A DNA stretch of 64,000 nucleotides from Talinum fruticosum (taxonomy: Eukaryota; Streptophyta; Magnoliopsida; Caryophyllales; Talinaceae), in NCBI GenBank assembly GCA_021018815.1, contig JAITYX010000004.1, positions 5,645,501-5,709,500 on the forward strand, given 5' to 3'. A program made the translations under genes and the position numbers. The notes below the pieces were generated by a model. It saw only the letters and a list, made by a program, of their open reading frames with translations. It did no database searches and was not told the DNA's origin. Positions 1 through 12,453 of the stretch are shown in pieces. How positions within the stretch are numbered: position 1 is the first letter of the stretch; each line of letters begins with the position of its first letter.

Positions 1-1895
1 GAGGGCTAAGCCAACTACTCTGCAGCAAGAGCAGCAAATCCACCTGAGCATCAACCAAATGACATTGAAAAGGAGACTGGAGAGCCTGAGGAGGCAGTAT
101 TACCAAATGAGCACATTATCACTACTATCCAACAAGTGCGAGGCAAGTGAGTGTTTTTGAAACTCCCCTAGTAGTACCCAAACATGGTGACATTGGGTCC
201 TTGGAAAGGGACCATGGATAGGATTGGTTTCTGGAACATCCATGGCCTGAATGGCCCCAATAAGCAAGCATCCATTAGTTTCTGCAAAGCATTAAGTGGC
301 CCTTAATAGGGATAGCAGAAACTAAAACTAGTTGCAATAATGAAGAGGCAATTAGGCAAAATACCAATCCTCAATGGAGTATGATATCTAATGCTACTTC
401 AATATCTAAAGGCAGAATATGGCTTTTGTGGAATGCTCATATGGTAGATGTGAACATTATCTGTGTCAACTTACAGTTCATTCATTTAAAGAGCAAAAGC
501 TGGAATGACAAAACAGTGTATATTATTGTGGTGTAGAGCAAAAGCTGGAATGACAAAACACTGTATATTATTGTGGTGTATGGCTCTAATGACAGCAATG
601 AGAGGAAGTCAATATGGCAAGATATTTTACAAATTAAGAGAAGACATAGATCCTAGGAGGGATAGCCTTCTCAACCCAGATGAGAGACTAGGAGGGGATA
701 AAATACAATAGGGAGAACTAGTAGATTTTGCATAATGCCTTAACCAATTTACCTTCAAGAGCTTAGACTTACAGGCCCTCTTGGAGTAACAAATAAGGAG
801 GGACAAGAATATTTTCAAAATCGGACAGGGTTCTTGTTAATGGGGAAGGCATAATGCATTTCCCTGAGATGGAATACCGGAGGATATATTAGACTATATC
901 AGAGTATGGTCTCTGGTGGTGCAAATGAGAACAAGCACAACTAGAGTGGGGTATAGCTTCAAATTTTGTAATATGTGGGCACAAAGTAGTGAGTTTACTC
1001 ACATTGTAAAACACTAGTGAGGGGTTCGCCAATGTTTCAGCTGGTTACAAAACTGAAAAGCCTCTTGCTTAAAATACCGAAGAAAAGCGGATTTAGTGGG
1101 ATACAAGTCAGGGCAGCAGCAGTACTTAGCAATTTGAATCAAATTCGGCAGGCTATATACAACAACCCAACAGATAGGGACTTGTATCAGAAGGAAAAAG
1201 AAGCTCTAGATAAGTACAAAGCAATGGAAAAAGCTAAAGGGGAATTTTTATGCCAAAAAGCAAAGAAACATGGCTGAGAAAGGGAGACCAGAATATATCC
1301 TACTTTTATGCTACTTTAGCATACAAGAACTATAACATTGCAATCAGGAAAATGGAATACCAACAAGGACAAATGAAGTATGAGCAGGGTGAAATAGGGG
1401 AGATAACTGCATCATGCTTTGCTGACTTTTTAGGTTATGAGCCTCCAACAACAAAACCTGCCTATGAAGAAATCCTGCACGACCTGGGCTAAATCACCAT
1501 CAAAGGGAAAGCATGATGGAACCATTCACTGATAAAGAAATCCAAGATGCAATGTTCAGTATAGGGGATGAAAAGAGCCCTGGCCAGATGGTTATGGGAG
1601 TTTTTTCTTCAAAAGCACATGAGGGACTACTGACCAAGTGTATGCAAGGTTGTTAAAGATTTCTTTGAGAATGGCAAGCTGCTTAAGCAAATGAATGCTA
1701 CTACTCTGGCAATGATCCCAAAGGTACCAAATCCAACTAAACCCAGTGAGCTTCAACCTATTGCTTGTTGCAATTCTGTTTATAAATGCATTACTAAGTT
1801 GATTTCTGAAAGGCTTAACAGAGTGATATCTTGCTTGGTGGATCAATCCCAAGGCGCATTCATACCTCGGAGGTCAATCCTACACCATATCATGA
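1..1895 (+). mobile_element. Degenerate L1-type LINE (non-LTR retrotransposon) relic
   Basis: Broken reading frames along the plus strand give the usual order of a plant LINE ORF2. An APE-endonuclease start (FWNIHGLNGPNKQ) lies near 230-275, with GIAETKT near 310 and a VYGSNDSNERKSIW-like segment near 575-620. A linker with LNQIRQAIYNNP follows at ~1130, then the WLRKGDQNISYFYA motif at ~1270-1310, and the start of the reverse transcriptase (IPKVPNPTKPSELQPIACCN, then QGAFIPRRSI) at ~1706-1880. Frames are interrupted many times, and the RT core with its YxDD motif, the RNase H region and the poly-A tail are missing: homology stops where the satellite begins. The first ~200 bases probably belong to the same element but show no clear motif. 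Non-functional. Confidence 0.85.
490..579. repeat. 45-bp tandem duplication inside the LINE relic
   Basis: Two adjacent copies of a 45-base unit starting AGAGCAAAAGCTGGAATGAC (at 490 and 535) differ at one base. The duplication interrupts the endonuclease frame and is a post-insertion change. Confidence 0.9.
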
Positions 1896-4800
1896 ATTAT
1901 CCATAGTTTTTTCAAATTGTTGGAAAATTTTCAAAAAGTTCTCAAATGTTATCTTAACAAACCTAGTGATAATTCAAGATATTCTTGACAATTTTAGGCC
2001 CATTATAGATCATTTCAACACCATTGTACACCATCAAACCACTCAAACCATGGTCATTCTTGGTTGCTTCGGGATCACTTCTTAATATCCAAAATATAAT
2101 GGCAATGTCATAATTTGTAATCATTAAGATCATCTAAATTCATAAAGAGAATTTTGTTATCATCCAAAGGGGTTTCAAAGACATTGTGGTTAAGTCTTTC
2201 CAAGACCCTAAAATGAAGGCTATTATTCACGGTTTTTTGTAATCAGAAAATTTTAGAAAAATTGTCAAATAATATCTTAACGAACCTACTGACAATTCAA
2301 GTGGTTCTAGGCTATTTTAGGCACACTTTAGATCATTTTGACACCATTATACACAAGCAAAACATTCAAATCTTGCTCATTCTTGGTTTTTTTTTTTTTT
2401 TGATCAACTTCTAAGATCCAAAACACAATGGCAATGTCATGAGTAGTAATCATCAAGATCATACAACACCATAAAGAGAATACGGTTAACATCCCAAGGG
2501 GTTTCACAAGCATAATATTCAAGTCTTTTCAAGACCCAAAACGAAGGCTATTATGCATGATTTTTTGCAATTTTTGGAAAATTTTCAAAAGGCTTTCAAA
2601 TCATATCTTACCAAACCTATTAACACCTCAAGAGGTTCTTGGTTATTTTAGGCTCATTTAAGATCATTTCAACACCTTTGTACACCAACAATACACTCAA
2701 ACCTTCCTCATTCTTGGCTTTTTTAGGATCACTTTCTAAGATCCAAAACATAATGACAATGTCATCGGTAATAATCATCAAGATCATATAAGTTTATAAA
2801 GAGAATACAGTGAAGATCTCAAGGGGTTTCAAAGGCACGAGTGGTCAAGTCTTTCCAGGACTAAAAAGCGAAGACTATTATCCTTGATTTTTTGTAATTT
2901 TTGAAAAATTTTCGAAAAGTTGTCAAATCATATCTTAACAAACCTATTAACAATTCAAGAACTTCTTGGTTATTTTAGACCCATTCTACATTATTTCAAC
3001 ACCATTTTATACCAGCAAAACACTCAAACCTTACTCATTCTTGGTTTTATTTGGGATCACTTTCTAAGATAAAAAACATAATGGCAATGTCATCGTAGTA
3101 ATCATCAAGATCATATAACTTCATAAAGAGAAAACATTGAACATCTCAAGGGGTTTCAGAGGCATAGTGGTCAAGTCTTTCCAAGACCCAAAAATGAAGG
3201 CTATTATCTATGAATTTTTGTAATTTTTGAAAACTTTTCGAAAGGGTTTCAAATCATATATTAAAAAACCTATTAACAATTCAAGAGGCTCTTGGTTATT
3301 TTAGGCTCATTCAAGATCATTTCAACACCATTGTACACTAACAATACACTCAAACCTTGCTCGATCTTGGCTTTTTTGGGATCACCTTCTAAGATCTAAA
3401 ACATAACGACAATGTCATCGGTAGTAATCATCAAGATCATATAACTTTATAGAGAGAATACAGTGAACATCCCAAGGGGTTTCGGAGGCATAGTGGTCAA
3501 GTCTTTCCAAGACCCAAAAATGAAGGCTATTATCCATGTTTTTTTTAATTTTTGGAAAATTTTTGAAAAGTTGTCAAATAATATCTTAGCAAACCTATTA
3601 ACAATTTAAGAGATTCTTGGTTATTTTAGACCTATTCTAGATCATTTCAACACCATTTTACACCGGCATGTAAAACACTCAAATCTTGCTCATTCTCGGG
3701 TGCTTTGGGATCAACTTTAATATAAAAATACAACGACAATGTCATAATCGGTAATAATCAAGATCATCTAAATTCATAAAAAGAATTTTGCTAACATCCA
3801 AAGGGGTTTAAGAATCATTATGGTCAAGTCCTTCTAAGAACCAAAAATAAAGGCTATTATCTATAATTTTTTCAATTTTTGGGAAATTTTCGAAAAGTTC
3901 TCAAATCATATCTTAATGAACTTAGTGATAATTCAAGATGTTCTTGACAGTTTTAGACCCATTATAGATAACTTCAACACCGTTATACACCATCAAAACA
4001 TTCAAACCATGCTCATTCTTGGTTGCTCCGGGATAACTTTTTAATATCCAAAATACAATGGCAATGTCATAATTGGTAATCATCAAGATCATCTAAATTC
4101 ATAAAGAGAATTTTGTTATCGTCCCAAGAGGTTTTAGAGGCATTGTGGTTAAGTCTTTCCAAGACCCTAAAATGAAGGCTATTATTCATGATTTTTGCAA
4201 TTTTCGAAAAATTTTAGGAAAATTGTCAAATAATATCTTAATGTACATACTCGACAATTCCAATGGTTATTGGCTATTTTAGCCCAATTCTAGATCATTT
4301 GGACACCATTATACATAAGCAAAACACTCAAACCTTGCTCATTCTTGGTTTTTTTTTTTTTTTTTTTTGGGATCTTAACACAATGGCAATATCATGAGTA
4401 GTAATCATCAAGATCATACAACTCCATAAAGAAAATACAGTTAACATCCCAAGGGGCTTAAGAGGCATAGCAGTCAAGTCTTTTCAAGACCCAAAAACAA
4501 AGGCTATTGTTCATGATTTTTTGTAATTTTTAGAAAATTTTCAAAAGGGTTTCAAATCATATCTTACCAAACCTATTAACACCTCAAGAGATTCTTGGCT
4601 ATTTTAGGCTCATTCAAGATCATTTCAACACCATTGTACACTAACAATACAAATAAACCTTGCTCATTCATGACTTTTTTTGGAATAACCTTCTAAGATC
4701 CAAAATAAAATGACAATGTCATCACTAGTAATCACCAAGATCATATAACTTTATAAAGAGAATATAGTGAACATTCCAAGGCGTTTCAGAGGCATAGTGG

Positions 4801-5180
4801 TCAAATCTTTCCAAAGACTAAAAATGAAGGTTATTATTCATAATTTTTTGTAATTTTTGAAAAATTTTCGAAAAGTTATCAAATCATATCTTAACAAACC
4901 TATTAACAATTCAAGAACTTCTTGGTTATTTTAGACCCATTCTAAATTATTTCAACACCATTTTATACCAGCAAAACACTCAAACCTTACTCATTCTTGG
5001 TTTTATTTGGCATCACTTTCTAAGATAAAAAACATAATGGCAATGTCATCAGTAGTAATCATCAAGATCATATAACCTTATAAAGAGAAACACTTAACAT
5101 CCCAAGGGATTCCAGAGACATAGTGGTCAAGTCTTTCCAAGACCCAAAAATGAAGATTATTATCCATGCTTTTTGCAAGT
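1890..5180. repeat. ~326-bp satellite, about ten monomers, with six-monomer higher-order period
   Basis: A diagnostic segment resembling AATGAAGGCTATTAT recurs near 2214, 2540, 2867, 3195, 3518, 3846, 4172, 4498, 4825 and 5150, spacing 323-328. Each monomer also carries a CATTTCAACACCATT segment, an ATGGCAATGTCAT segment and a TCAAGTCTTTCCAAGACC segment. Monomers six apart match better than neighbours: the one with a long T-run and ATGAGTAGTAATCATC at ~2385-2470 reappears at ~4345-4430, and the one with TTTATACCAGCAAAACACTC at ~3005 reappears at ~4965. This gives a ~1960 bp higher-order period. No coding potential. The array abuts the LINE relic on its left. Confidence 0.93.
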
Positions 5181-5189
5181 TGTCCCAAA

Positions 5190-5960
5190 ATTCTACTTAT
5201 GAGGTAGCTCTTTTCAATAATGAAGATCAAAACACTACAAAGATAGAGGCTTCTTAAACATCATGATCAGTGCAAATACCCTCACTTAAATGGTAGATGA
5301 AAGCATTCTCCGGGTACCATTACGCCAACCCAGAACACCAAATACTCATCCTTTTAAAAAACGGAGAAATTCCATGAAATTTGTGCATGTTTTCATCAAC
5401 CCATTATCGAGCCCCGTACACAAATACACCCAGAATCAATTCAAAACACGCAAATTCAGGAAACACTACATGGAACTAAATAAAAAATAAAGGAAAAACT
5501 CATACTTTTTAGAAAGCAAATTTATGGGCATTCAAATTAAACAAAATATTCGTTGCTTGAGCAATTCAGCTTAATTTTTTCCCCTTACTGAATGCACCCA
5601 ATTACCTCTAGTAAATATAAAAAGAATTATATAAAGGGTAAGAAAAAAATAAAAGAAAAAAGGTGGAATTTGGGTACCTGGAGGAATGGAGACCTTTGTC
5701 GGCGAAGGTGAGAGGAGAGAGAATCGCTACATCCGACGAGGGTACGGCGGGTTCTGGAAATTCACTACTAAGTCGGCTCGAGTCTAATTTTAGGCCTTCA
5801 CTGTATGCCTCAAAGTTTGTCTCTTTTCCCGTATGTTCGCGTCCTTTTTCTTTTTTTTTTTTGGATGTTGAGTGTAAATTATCACACTTTAGAGTATGTA
5901 AATCAGAGTTATTATAGAGATTCGAAATTGTGATATAATTTATACTTAATTTTTTAAATA
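5190..5960 (-). other. Possible 5' fragment of an unidentified minus-strand gene
   Basis: This ~770 bp stretch is less AT-rich than its surroundings. On the minus strand, 5810-5679 reads like a 5'UTR or first exon and ends in CCTCCAG followed by GTACCC, a plausible donor. 5290-5190 resembles a second exon with a short open stretch ending soon after. No protein family is recognised, and the satellite begins where the gene would continue. It may be a truncated gene start or only a promoter/5'UTR relic. Confidence 0.25.
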
Positions 5961-7194
5961 TAAAAAGGAGATCGTCATCGAAATAGGAGGGGTTTTGAAA
6001 GATTAAAAGTGTATTGTTTCAATGTTTTCGATTACCTTATTTTTTAAAAAATAAAAAATTATATTATCACTCCCAAATTTAAAAGTAATTACATTCCTAT
6101 GAATTTTTCTATATTATATTATATTCATAAACATATAGTATAGGATTTAATCCAAATGTTAGTGGTAATTAATTGTCTTCTCCCATTTTCTTGAGTACAT
6201 TAGCTAATACATGTTGACAAATACTTTTTGTAAATCAAAGGTAAGTAATGCAAATTAGGTAACCCTTCTCTTAAGTATCCTACCTACAATATTCTCAAAA
6301 AAATAGGGAGTAACTTCTTATGCGGTACAACATTCTATACAACACAACCATGTATTTAATATGCTTGACTAAATCGAACAAGTCAATCGTAGCATGATTC
6401 CCTTCTTAAAATGCAATGAAACATCAACCCCGTAGTATATGAGTCTTTCTTTGAAATGCTTGAATCAATATTTTCTCATCACCCTTAGTCTGAATATGAA
6501 TATGAGTGTTTTTGCTTCAAGTGTTGCTTTTACACTACTCACTATTCCTCGTCATTGTTGCTCTGCAAATAAAACTAGTGCTATACCCAAGTTGCATGCT
6601 ACTACATGTTGGAAAAGCATTATTTCCGATGAGGAACGATGTAACATCCGGCTACTCTATGTTATGATTTTTAGATCTGTCAAAATTAAATTTGATAGAT
6701 TCACTTGATGGTTCCCTCCAAAATATGCATTACGACCGTTTTTTTTACATTTGGGGCGTAAAAGGCATAAAAGTTGAATATTTGACGAGTCAATATTGAC
6801 AAATACTTGTATATATCTTATCCTTACTTTAATATTTTTAGTAAACAACGACATAATCATTGTTAGAAATAGATAGACATTTGCTAAATCAGATCATGAC
6901 GTGAGTATTTCAATTCAATTCCAACTCAAAAAAAAAAGAAAATCCAACTCAAAAATGTTAAACATTCCTCTATTATATTATACGATATATTATTTTTTTA
7001 ATTCAGTCACTCGTCTTTAAGCAAGAATGGTCTATTTATTTAATTTTTAATTTATTATTTAATTTTTTTGTATTTTAAAAAGGAAATGTGTTGTACTCGC
7101 ATGGAACCAATTTTGAACTTTTCATAACAAAAAAAAACCTGAACCGAATAATCTTATTATATAATTAATCAAATTCTTCAAATGACTATAATAC
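5960..7194. repeat. Upstream block of lipase copy A, homologous to the block upstream of copy B
   Basis: No gene seen. From about 6170 the sequence aligns base-for-base over long stretches with 20.99-22.1 kb (for example the CATGTTGACAAATAC and AATCAAAGGTAAG segments, and the CGATGAGGAACGATGTAACAT-like stretch). The duplicated unit of the lipase cluster therefore includes more than 2 kb of upstream DNA. Open frames at 6439-6708 and on the opposite strand look fortuitous. Confidence 0.7.
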
Positions 7195-7197
7195 TAA

Positions 7198-7630
7198 GGC
7201 CCTGTTCGGCAAAATGAGTTCGTTTGAGTAGCGGATAAGCTGTTTGTGTAGGTGATAGTTGTTTAGCTAGTCGATAGTCTGTTAGATTTTAGTCTGTTAG
7301 CGGATATCTGTTCAATTGAGCGGTTGAATAAATGTGTTCGGTAAATTTAGCGGTTGAGTTAGTTGATTATTGTAAATTGACATAAAAGGATATAAATAAT
7401 TTGTTAAATATAAATTAATGAAGGGATTTTTTGTCAAAAAAATATAAAACGCTACTTTCAAATGTAAAAGCTAATATTATTAGCTTTTCGAAACACTACT
7501 TGAAACGCTAAAAGTTACTACAAAGGCTAATTAAAACACTACTTTACCGAACGCTAATATTTGGTTGATTAGTGTTTTGACTTGGTCAAAACGCTAAAAG
7601 TTACTCAAAACGATGTTACCGAACAGGGCC
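7198..7630. mobile_element. PIF/Harbinger-like (Tourist-type) MITE with TAA target-site duplication
   Basis: The element starts GGCCCTGTTCGGCAAAATG and ends GTTACCGAACAGGGCC, so the termini are inverted repeats. TAA lies immediately outside at 7195-7197 and 7631-7633. TIRs of the GGCCnTGTT type with a TAA/TTA duplication are typical of Tourist/PIF-Harbinger MITEs. It is 433 bp with no transposase. Subterminal sequence is rich in AACGCTA and TAGCGTT motifs. Degraded relatives lie upstream of copies B and B'. Confidence 0.9.
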
Positions 7631-7834
7631 TAATTTTAGACCTTTCAAGAAATTCATTCATTTTTGGTGGTATATCTCAAAATTATTATTATTTTGATAG
7701 AAGGTATTTCTCAAAAATTTTGACTTAGTCTCTTATTTATTAATCTAATTTTACTTCTCCGATATCTTATTTTTAAAAATAATGTTCCTTCGAACTATGA
7801 ATATTTTGTGAGCACCAAAAAATTATCAATAATT

Positions 7835-8625
7835 GGAGGACCATTTCTACATTACAGTATTATTATAGTACAAGATGACTAAAACAATGTATAAAAAAAT
7901 TCATATATTATTACCATATTTGAAACTATGAAATATTTTTAGAAGTTTTTTAAAAAAATTTTTTCGGTTATTTGATATGTAAATATGAACTGAATTTTCT
8001 TCCTAGATATAAAAGAATACAAATATAAATGTGGTGCTAGTAATGTAATATGCATATAACGAGCCGGTGAAAATAGCAAAGCTAAACTAAATCTAAATCC
8101 GAATCACCCAAAAAAGTTACTTACTTTAAATCAGACATCCTAATGTAATGTACCACATGATTCAATAATATTTCTTTGAGGGATGTACGTGTCTTTTAAT
8201 TCAAAATTATTGAAATTTATCGCTCTTATGTAAAAATAAAATAAAATAAAAAATTCCACATTAAATAATTGGTGGACCATTTCTACATTAGAGTGGACCC
8301 TTTTCTATATCAGAGCATTATTATAGTACAAAATGACTAAAACACAATATTAAAAAATTTCATATATTATTATTACAATTTTTTAAACTATGAAATATTT
8401 TGCAAAATTTTATTTTTAATTTTTTTTCAGTTATTTGATATGTATATATGAATTGTAAGAAAGAATACAAATATAAATATAATGCTTAATGTATTATGCA
8501 TACAATAAGCCGGTAAAAACAATAAAACTGAACTAAATCTAAATCCAAATCCCAAAAAAGAGTTATTTACTTTAGATGAGACACCCTAATATAATATACC
8601 GCATGATTTAGTACGTATCTGCATT
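7835..8625. repeat. ~436-bp direct duplication in the far promoter of lipase copy A
   Basis: 7835-8150 and 8271-8600 align in direct orientation. Both begin near GGACCATTTCTACATTA, then share ATTATTATAGTACAA, a CATATATTATTA stretch and the CTGAACTAAATCTAAATCC-like stretch. Copy B has only one such unit (about 22200-22520), so the doubling happened in copy A's lineage. Confidence 0.8.
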
Positions 8626-8758
8626 TTGACCCAGAATGTTTTAAATTTATTCTCTTATATACTTCCATGATTGATTTTTTTTTTTATATATAAAAAAGTG
8701 CCATTAAAGATAAATGAAAATCAGAGAACTAATGGACTTATTATAAAAATACACAAAC

Positions 8759-8831
8759 TGAGTCAAGCAAACGTTTTTTCAGTATTTTGCAAGAATGACA
8801 GCTATGCCCCTTCCCCTTGCATGTATAAATA
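8759..8831 (+). promoter_or_regulatory. Core promoter of lipase copy A: TGAGTCAA motif plus TATA box
   Basis: TGAGTCAAG at 8759-8767 is a GCN4/AP-1-like site; its complement contains the W-box core TTGAC. It lies about 57 bases before a TATA box (TATAAATA, 8824-8831). A block resembling TTTTGCAAGAATGACAGC lies between them. The same order is present before copies B, C and D. Transcription would start about 30 bases after the TATA, leaving ~85 bases of 5'UTR. Confidence 0.7.
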
Positions 8832-8942
8832 AGTCCACCCCACCCACCTTGAATTCTTGTGCTTTCGCTTTTCTGCCCAACTTCAACTCTCCAACATCAT
8901 ATTTCCTTGTCAACCTAATTAAGTTTTACTGATTAAGGTGCC

Positions 8943-10908
8943 ATGGGCAACAACAAGCCTCCTGAAAAGGACGACTTTTTCTCTTCTGGTCCATTGCAAC
9001 TCACTTGTGTTGATTGGTAATTCTTCTTAAACCTTGTTTTAGAATTCGAGTTTGTCGGTTTGGTTTTACTTTTATTTATATAGACAATGTTGGTTAAATA
9101 AGTATTAGAATAAGTGTTTTTATAAGCAGAAATAGACGAGGGTAAAACTGTTTACATACTAAGAATTATTGTCGGTGAATTGGACAATCATTCTTTAGAC
9201 CAACCTATCTCGATTTGGATGATACATTCTTTAAACTAGCCTATTTGATTCACAAATAGAGGAAGCGGGTGTATCCTGTCATTTTGACTGGACCCGGTCC
9301 TAGATTTGGTTATAACCAGGTCTAGATTTTTGGACCTAATCCTTATCCGATTCTAACCGGATCCAAAAATTTGAAACTGGTCTCGGATCCGGTGGAAACC
9401 ACCGGGTACCCCATTGCTTTTTTTTTTTTTAAACAATTATAGTGAGAACATAAAGAGAAACTAAATCCTTGTTTAACCCACTCGTGTCCATCAGTACTTG
9501 ATTAAGATCAACGGTTTAACCCACTCGTGTCCATCAGTACTTGATTAAGATCACATGTTGAGTCCATCATAGCTTGATTATGAATCTATGATCACATGTT
9601 GTGGCTAAACCTAAGGCAAATGTTAATCAGGCAGGCAGGCACTAAGAGTAAAAGCAAAGCAGCCCAAGCAAAAGCAATTAGGTTTCCTAAAAATCTTAAA
9701 ATTATAATTATATATATATATATATATATATATCAATACCTGAGTAATGGGTACGGGTCTAAATTTTCACTACCGATCCCACACCCGATTCTAATCGGGT
9801 CCTGAAAATTGAACTTGGTCCGGGATCCAGAATTGGGTCAGAATTTGAATTCGTCTGCATCCGCATATCCTATTTTTCTACTCACCCCTATTCATAAATA
9901 CATCATAAATTTTGCAGGACGACACTGGAGCACAAGGGATCAGTTGCTGCTAGCTTGGTAAAAGGAGTTTATGTACTCGAAGGAGATCGGCAACAGAAAA
10001 GATCGGGGGACAAAGCCCTAGCCCCAACCTGGTGGAAATTTTTCGAATTTAAATGCATCAAAGTTCTTGCAGATAAAAATGATTCCTCCGCATTTGGGGC
10101 CATTTTTGAGTATAAACCCAACAACAACTGCTCTAAATACTCAATGAAACCCAAACATAAACTGCCCCCTTCTCATGTCATAGCGTTCCGTGGCACGCTC
10201 CTCAAATCGGACACCTGGGTACATGACTTCCTGTTGGATATCCAGCTTCCCCTGCCCTGGATTTCCCAGAGAAGCCGGTGCAAAAGCGCATTGAAAGCGG
10301 TACAATGGGTGATCAACCGGGACTCAGCGAATGTATGGTTAGCAGGGCACTCTCTAGGGGCGGCTATAGCCCTCTTTGCAGGGAAAGAGATGCTCAAAAT
10401 GGGATATCACATTGAGACTTACCTTTTTAACCCTCCATTTCTCGCCTTGCCGATTGAGAAGCTCAAAAACCCGTATTTGAAAACTGGGATCCGGATCCTA
10501 CGAAGCGTTGTAACTGCGGGTCTCTCCCTAGTAATGAATTTTCTTCGGAAAGATTCGTCATCACAACAGTACGACCCGTTTAGCATACAACGTTCATGGA
10601 ACCCCTATATATTTGTGGACCCAAGGGACCTTATTTGTTGTGAGTATATTGGGTATTTCGAGCATCGAGAGTGGAGGGAAGGGTGGGGAGTGCGTGCGAT
10701 TGAGAGGCACGCCTCCAAAAATTCCATCATCAATTTGTTATCGGCTGCATTTGGGGGATATGGGGAAGTACTCCATCTAACCCCCTCGGCTTTTGTTACA
10801 AAGAACATGGTTAGTACCAAACGAAATACCATCCAAGCTCATGGCCTTCATCATTGGTGGCAGCCTCACCCATATTCGCACTCTAAACTTTACCGAATGA
10901 AGGATTAA
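8943..10908 (+). CDS. Lipase copy A: class-3 lipase-like alpha/beta-hydrolase (At4g10955-like), intact
   Basis: Two exons, 8943-9016 and 9918-10908, joined by a GT-AG intron that splits a Trp codon, giving 354 residues. Database homologues are often called GDSL esterase/lipase At4g10955, but the visible motif is the class-3 lipase elbow: WLAGHSLGAAIALFAG with nucleophile Ser170. Candidates for the other triad members are the Asp in VDPRDLIC and a His in AHGLHHWWQPH near the C-terminus. Conserved surroundings are ASLVKGVYVLEGDRQ, FGAIFEY, VIAFRGT and YIGYFEHRE. No signal peptide or membrane segment is seen, so a soluble enzyme is likely. Acyl-ester hydrolysis is inferred from the family; the substrate is unknown. 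Copy A is the most diverged open copy and has the largest intron (901 bp). Confidence 0.9.
9471..9556. repeat. 43-bp tandem duplication in intron of copy A
   Basis: Two perfect adjacent copies start with GTTTAACCCACTCGTGTCC at 9471 and 9514. The surrounding intron (about 9290-9900) holds several GGATCC/CCGGATCC-type imperfect repeats resembling a decayed transposon. Confidence 0.85.
9708..9733. repeat. (AT)n microsatellite in intron of copy A
   Basis: Uninterrupted TA dinucleotide tract. Confidence 0.95.
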
Positions 10909-11001
10909 TTAGCATGCTTATGCACGTATCTAATTAAGCTTATCGGCTACTCAAAATTCAAATTAAATTGCCCTCGATCAACTTCAACTCGTGTCTCTGT
11001 C

Positions 11002-11172
11002 TAAACTTCCCTTGAAATAGGTCCGGAAGGTGGATTTGTTTACCAAAAAAAAAAAAAGCATCTCGTGTCAATATCGGATAGTAAAGCATTATAAACTTCC
11101 TTTGAAATAGGGTCCGGAAGGTGGATTTGTTTACCAAAAAAAAAAAAGCACCTCGTGTCAATATCGGATATG
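11002..11172. repeat. ~90-bp tandem duplication downstream of copy A
   Basis: The segment with TAAACTTCC, GTCCGGAAGGTGGATTTG, a poly-A stretch and CTCGTGTCAATATCGGATA occurs at 11002 and again at 11092. The second unit shows a one-base difference in the GGTCC run. It lies in the likely 3'UTR or 3' flank; nothing else is seen between 10909 and 11319. Confidence 0.88.
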
Positions 11173-12453
11173 TGTGTGTGTTTTTCTTGTATTGTCGTGA
11201 AGTGAAAATGAGATTGCATTTTGGTTTTTGCTAGTCATGATTTGAGCTGAAGCTCTAATCCCGATATGTTGTATCCTCATTAGGATTGGATCGTGTATGT
11301 ACTCTATAATTATCATCTACTAGTACTGGACTCGTGCTATGCACGTGAACAATGTTATATAATGCATAACTTAAGAAATTATTAAATTACGGAGCAATAT
11401 TGTACTTATAAGTTTCTTTTTCTTGATCATTTGATTTTATTGAATGATTTCACTTTCAACAACATTCTTGTACATGTTATCCCCTCATAGCGAAAACGCT
11501 TTCGTGACTCATCAAAGTTATCGGAACCCAACACATAAAAATCATTAGAGCCCTACACACATTCATCTTACAATCATTCTAAATTTTAAAAGAATAAATA
11601 AATAATCTAAAATAATAAATAAAAAATATTTTAAAATATCATCAAGGTTTTAAGATGATACTCGTGATTTGAAATATTAAGAAGCCAAGCACCTTTAAGA
11701 ATCAAACAATTTAAATAATCCTAACTTATACGAGTTATAAAAATAGTGTGACAATATGTTTGGGTATCAAAAGGTAAATATTAGTAGGAAAAGGAATAAT
11801 ATATGATTGGTAGATATTGAGTTATATAACCTATTGATGACAATAAATATCATTATATCACGAATTAATATTACAACATAAAGTAAATCAAATCAATAAA
11901 AGAACATCAAACTATTATAACTCATAACTCTCTACAAAGTTAATACTAATTTAACTTAATAGACGCCTAGATAAATATTTGTATGCAACCAACCTACTAA
12001 AACATCATTGACTTAAATATTACACAAATTCTTAAAAAGTATAGATATACCCATAATGAGATTTAATTTTTTAAAATTATAAGGTGAATACAATAATTTA
12101 TCCATTCTTACCTACTTGTGCATATAAAGATAGTTAAACATATAATGACTACTTATATTGAGATTAATAGTGAAAAATATTATATAATAGAAGTGATCCA
12201 AATATATTTAACAATAATAGGTAATTTGTATCATAGTAAAGGGCATGATGGGTCAATTCGCGGTGTAGGTTAATAAAATCATCTATGTTTTGTACTTATA
12301 TTGAAAATTAATTGCGATTTTAGTTGTGAATCAATGGGGCAAAAATATTGATACAATTGATGTTTTATAAATACATGTTTTATCAATTAACAACCAATTG
12401 CTTCCCTCGAGACACAACTCTTCCTCTCAATTAATTAACACAATAAGAGTAAC

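Noticed and set aside
1890..5180. CRISPR-like array
   Set aside because: Repeats are full 326-bp monomers without unique spacers, in plant nuclear DNA.
10605..10832. Open frames antisense to lipase exons (also at 24551-24781, 28878-29162, 36731-36961)
   Set aside because: They recur in all paralogues only because the sense strand is conserved; no family features of their own.
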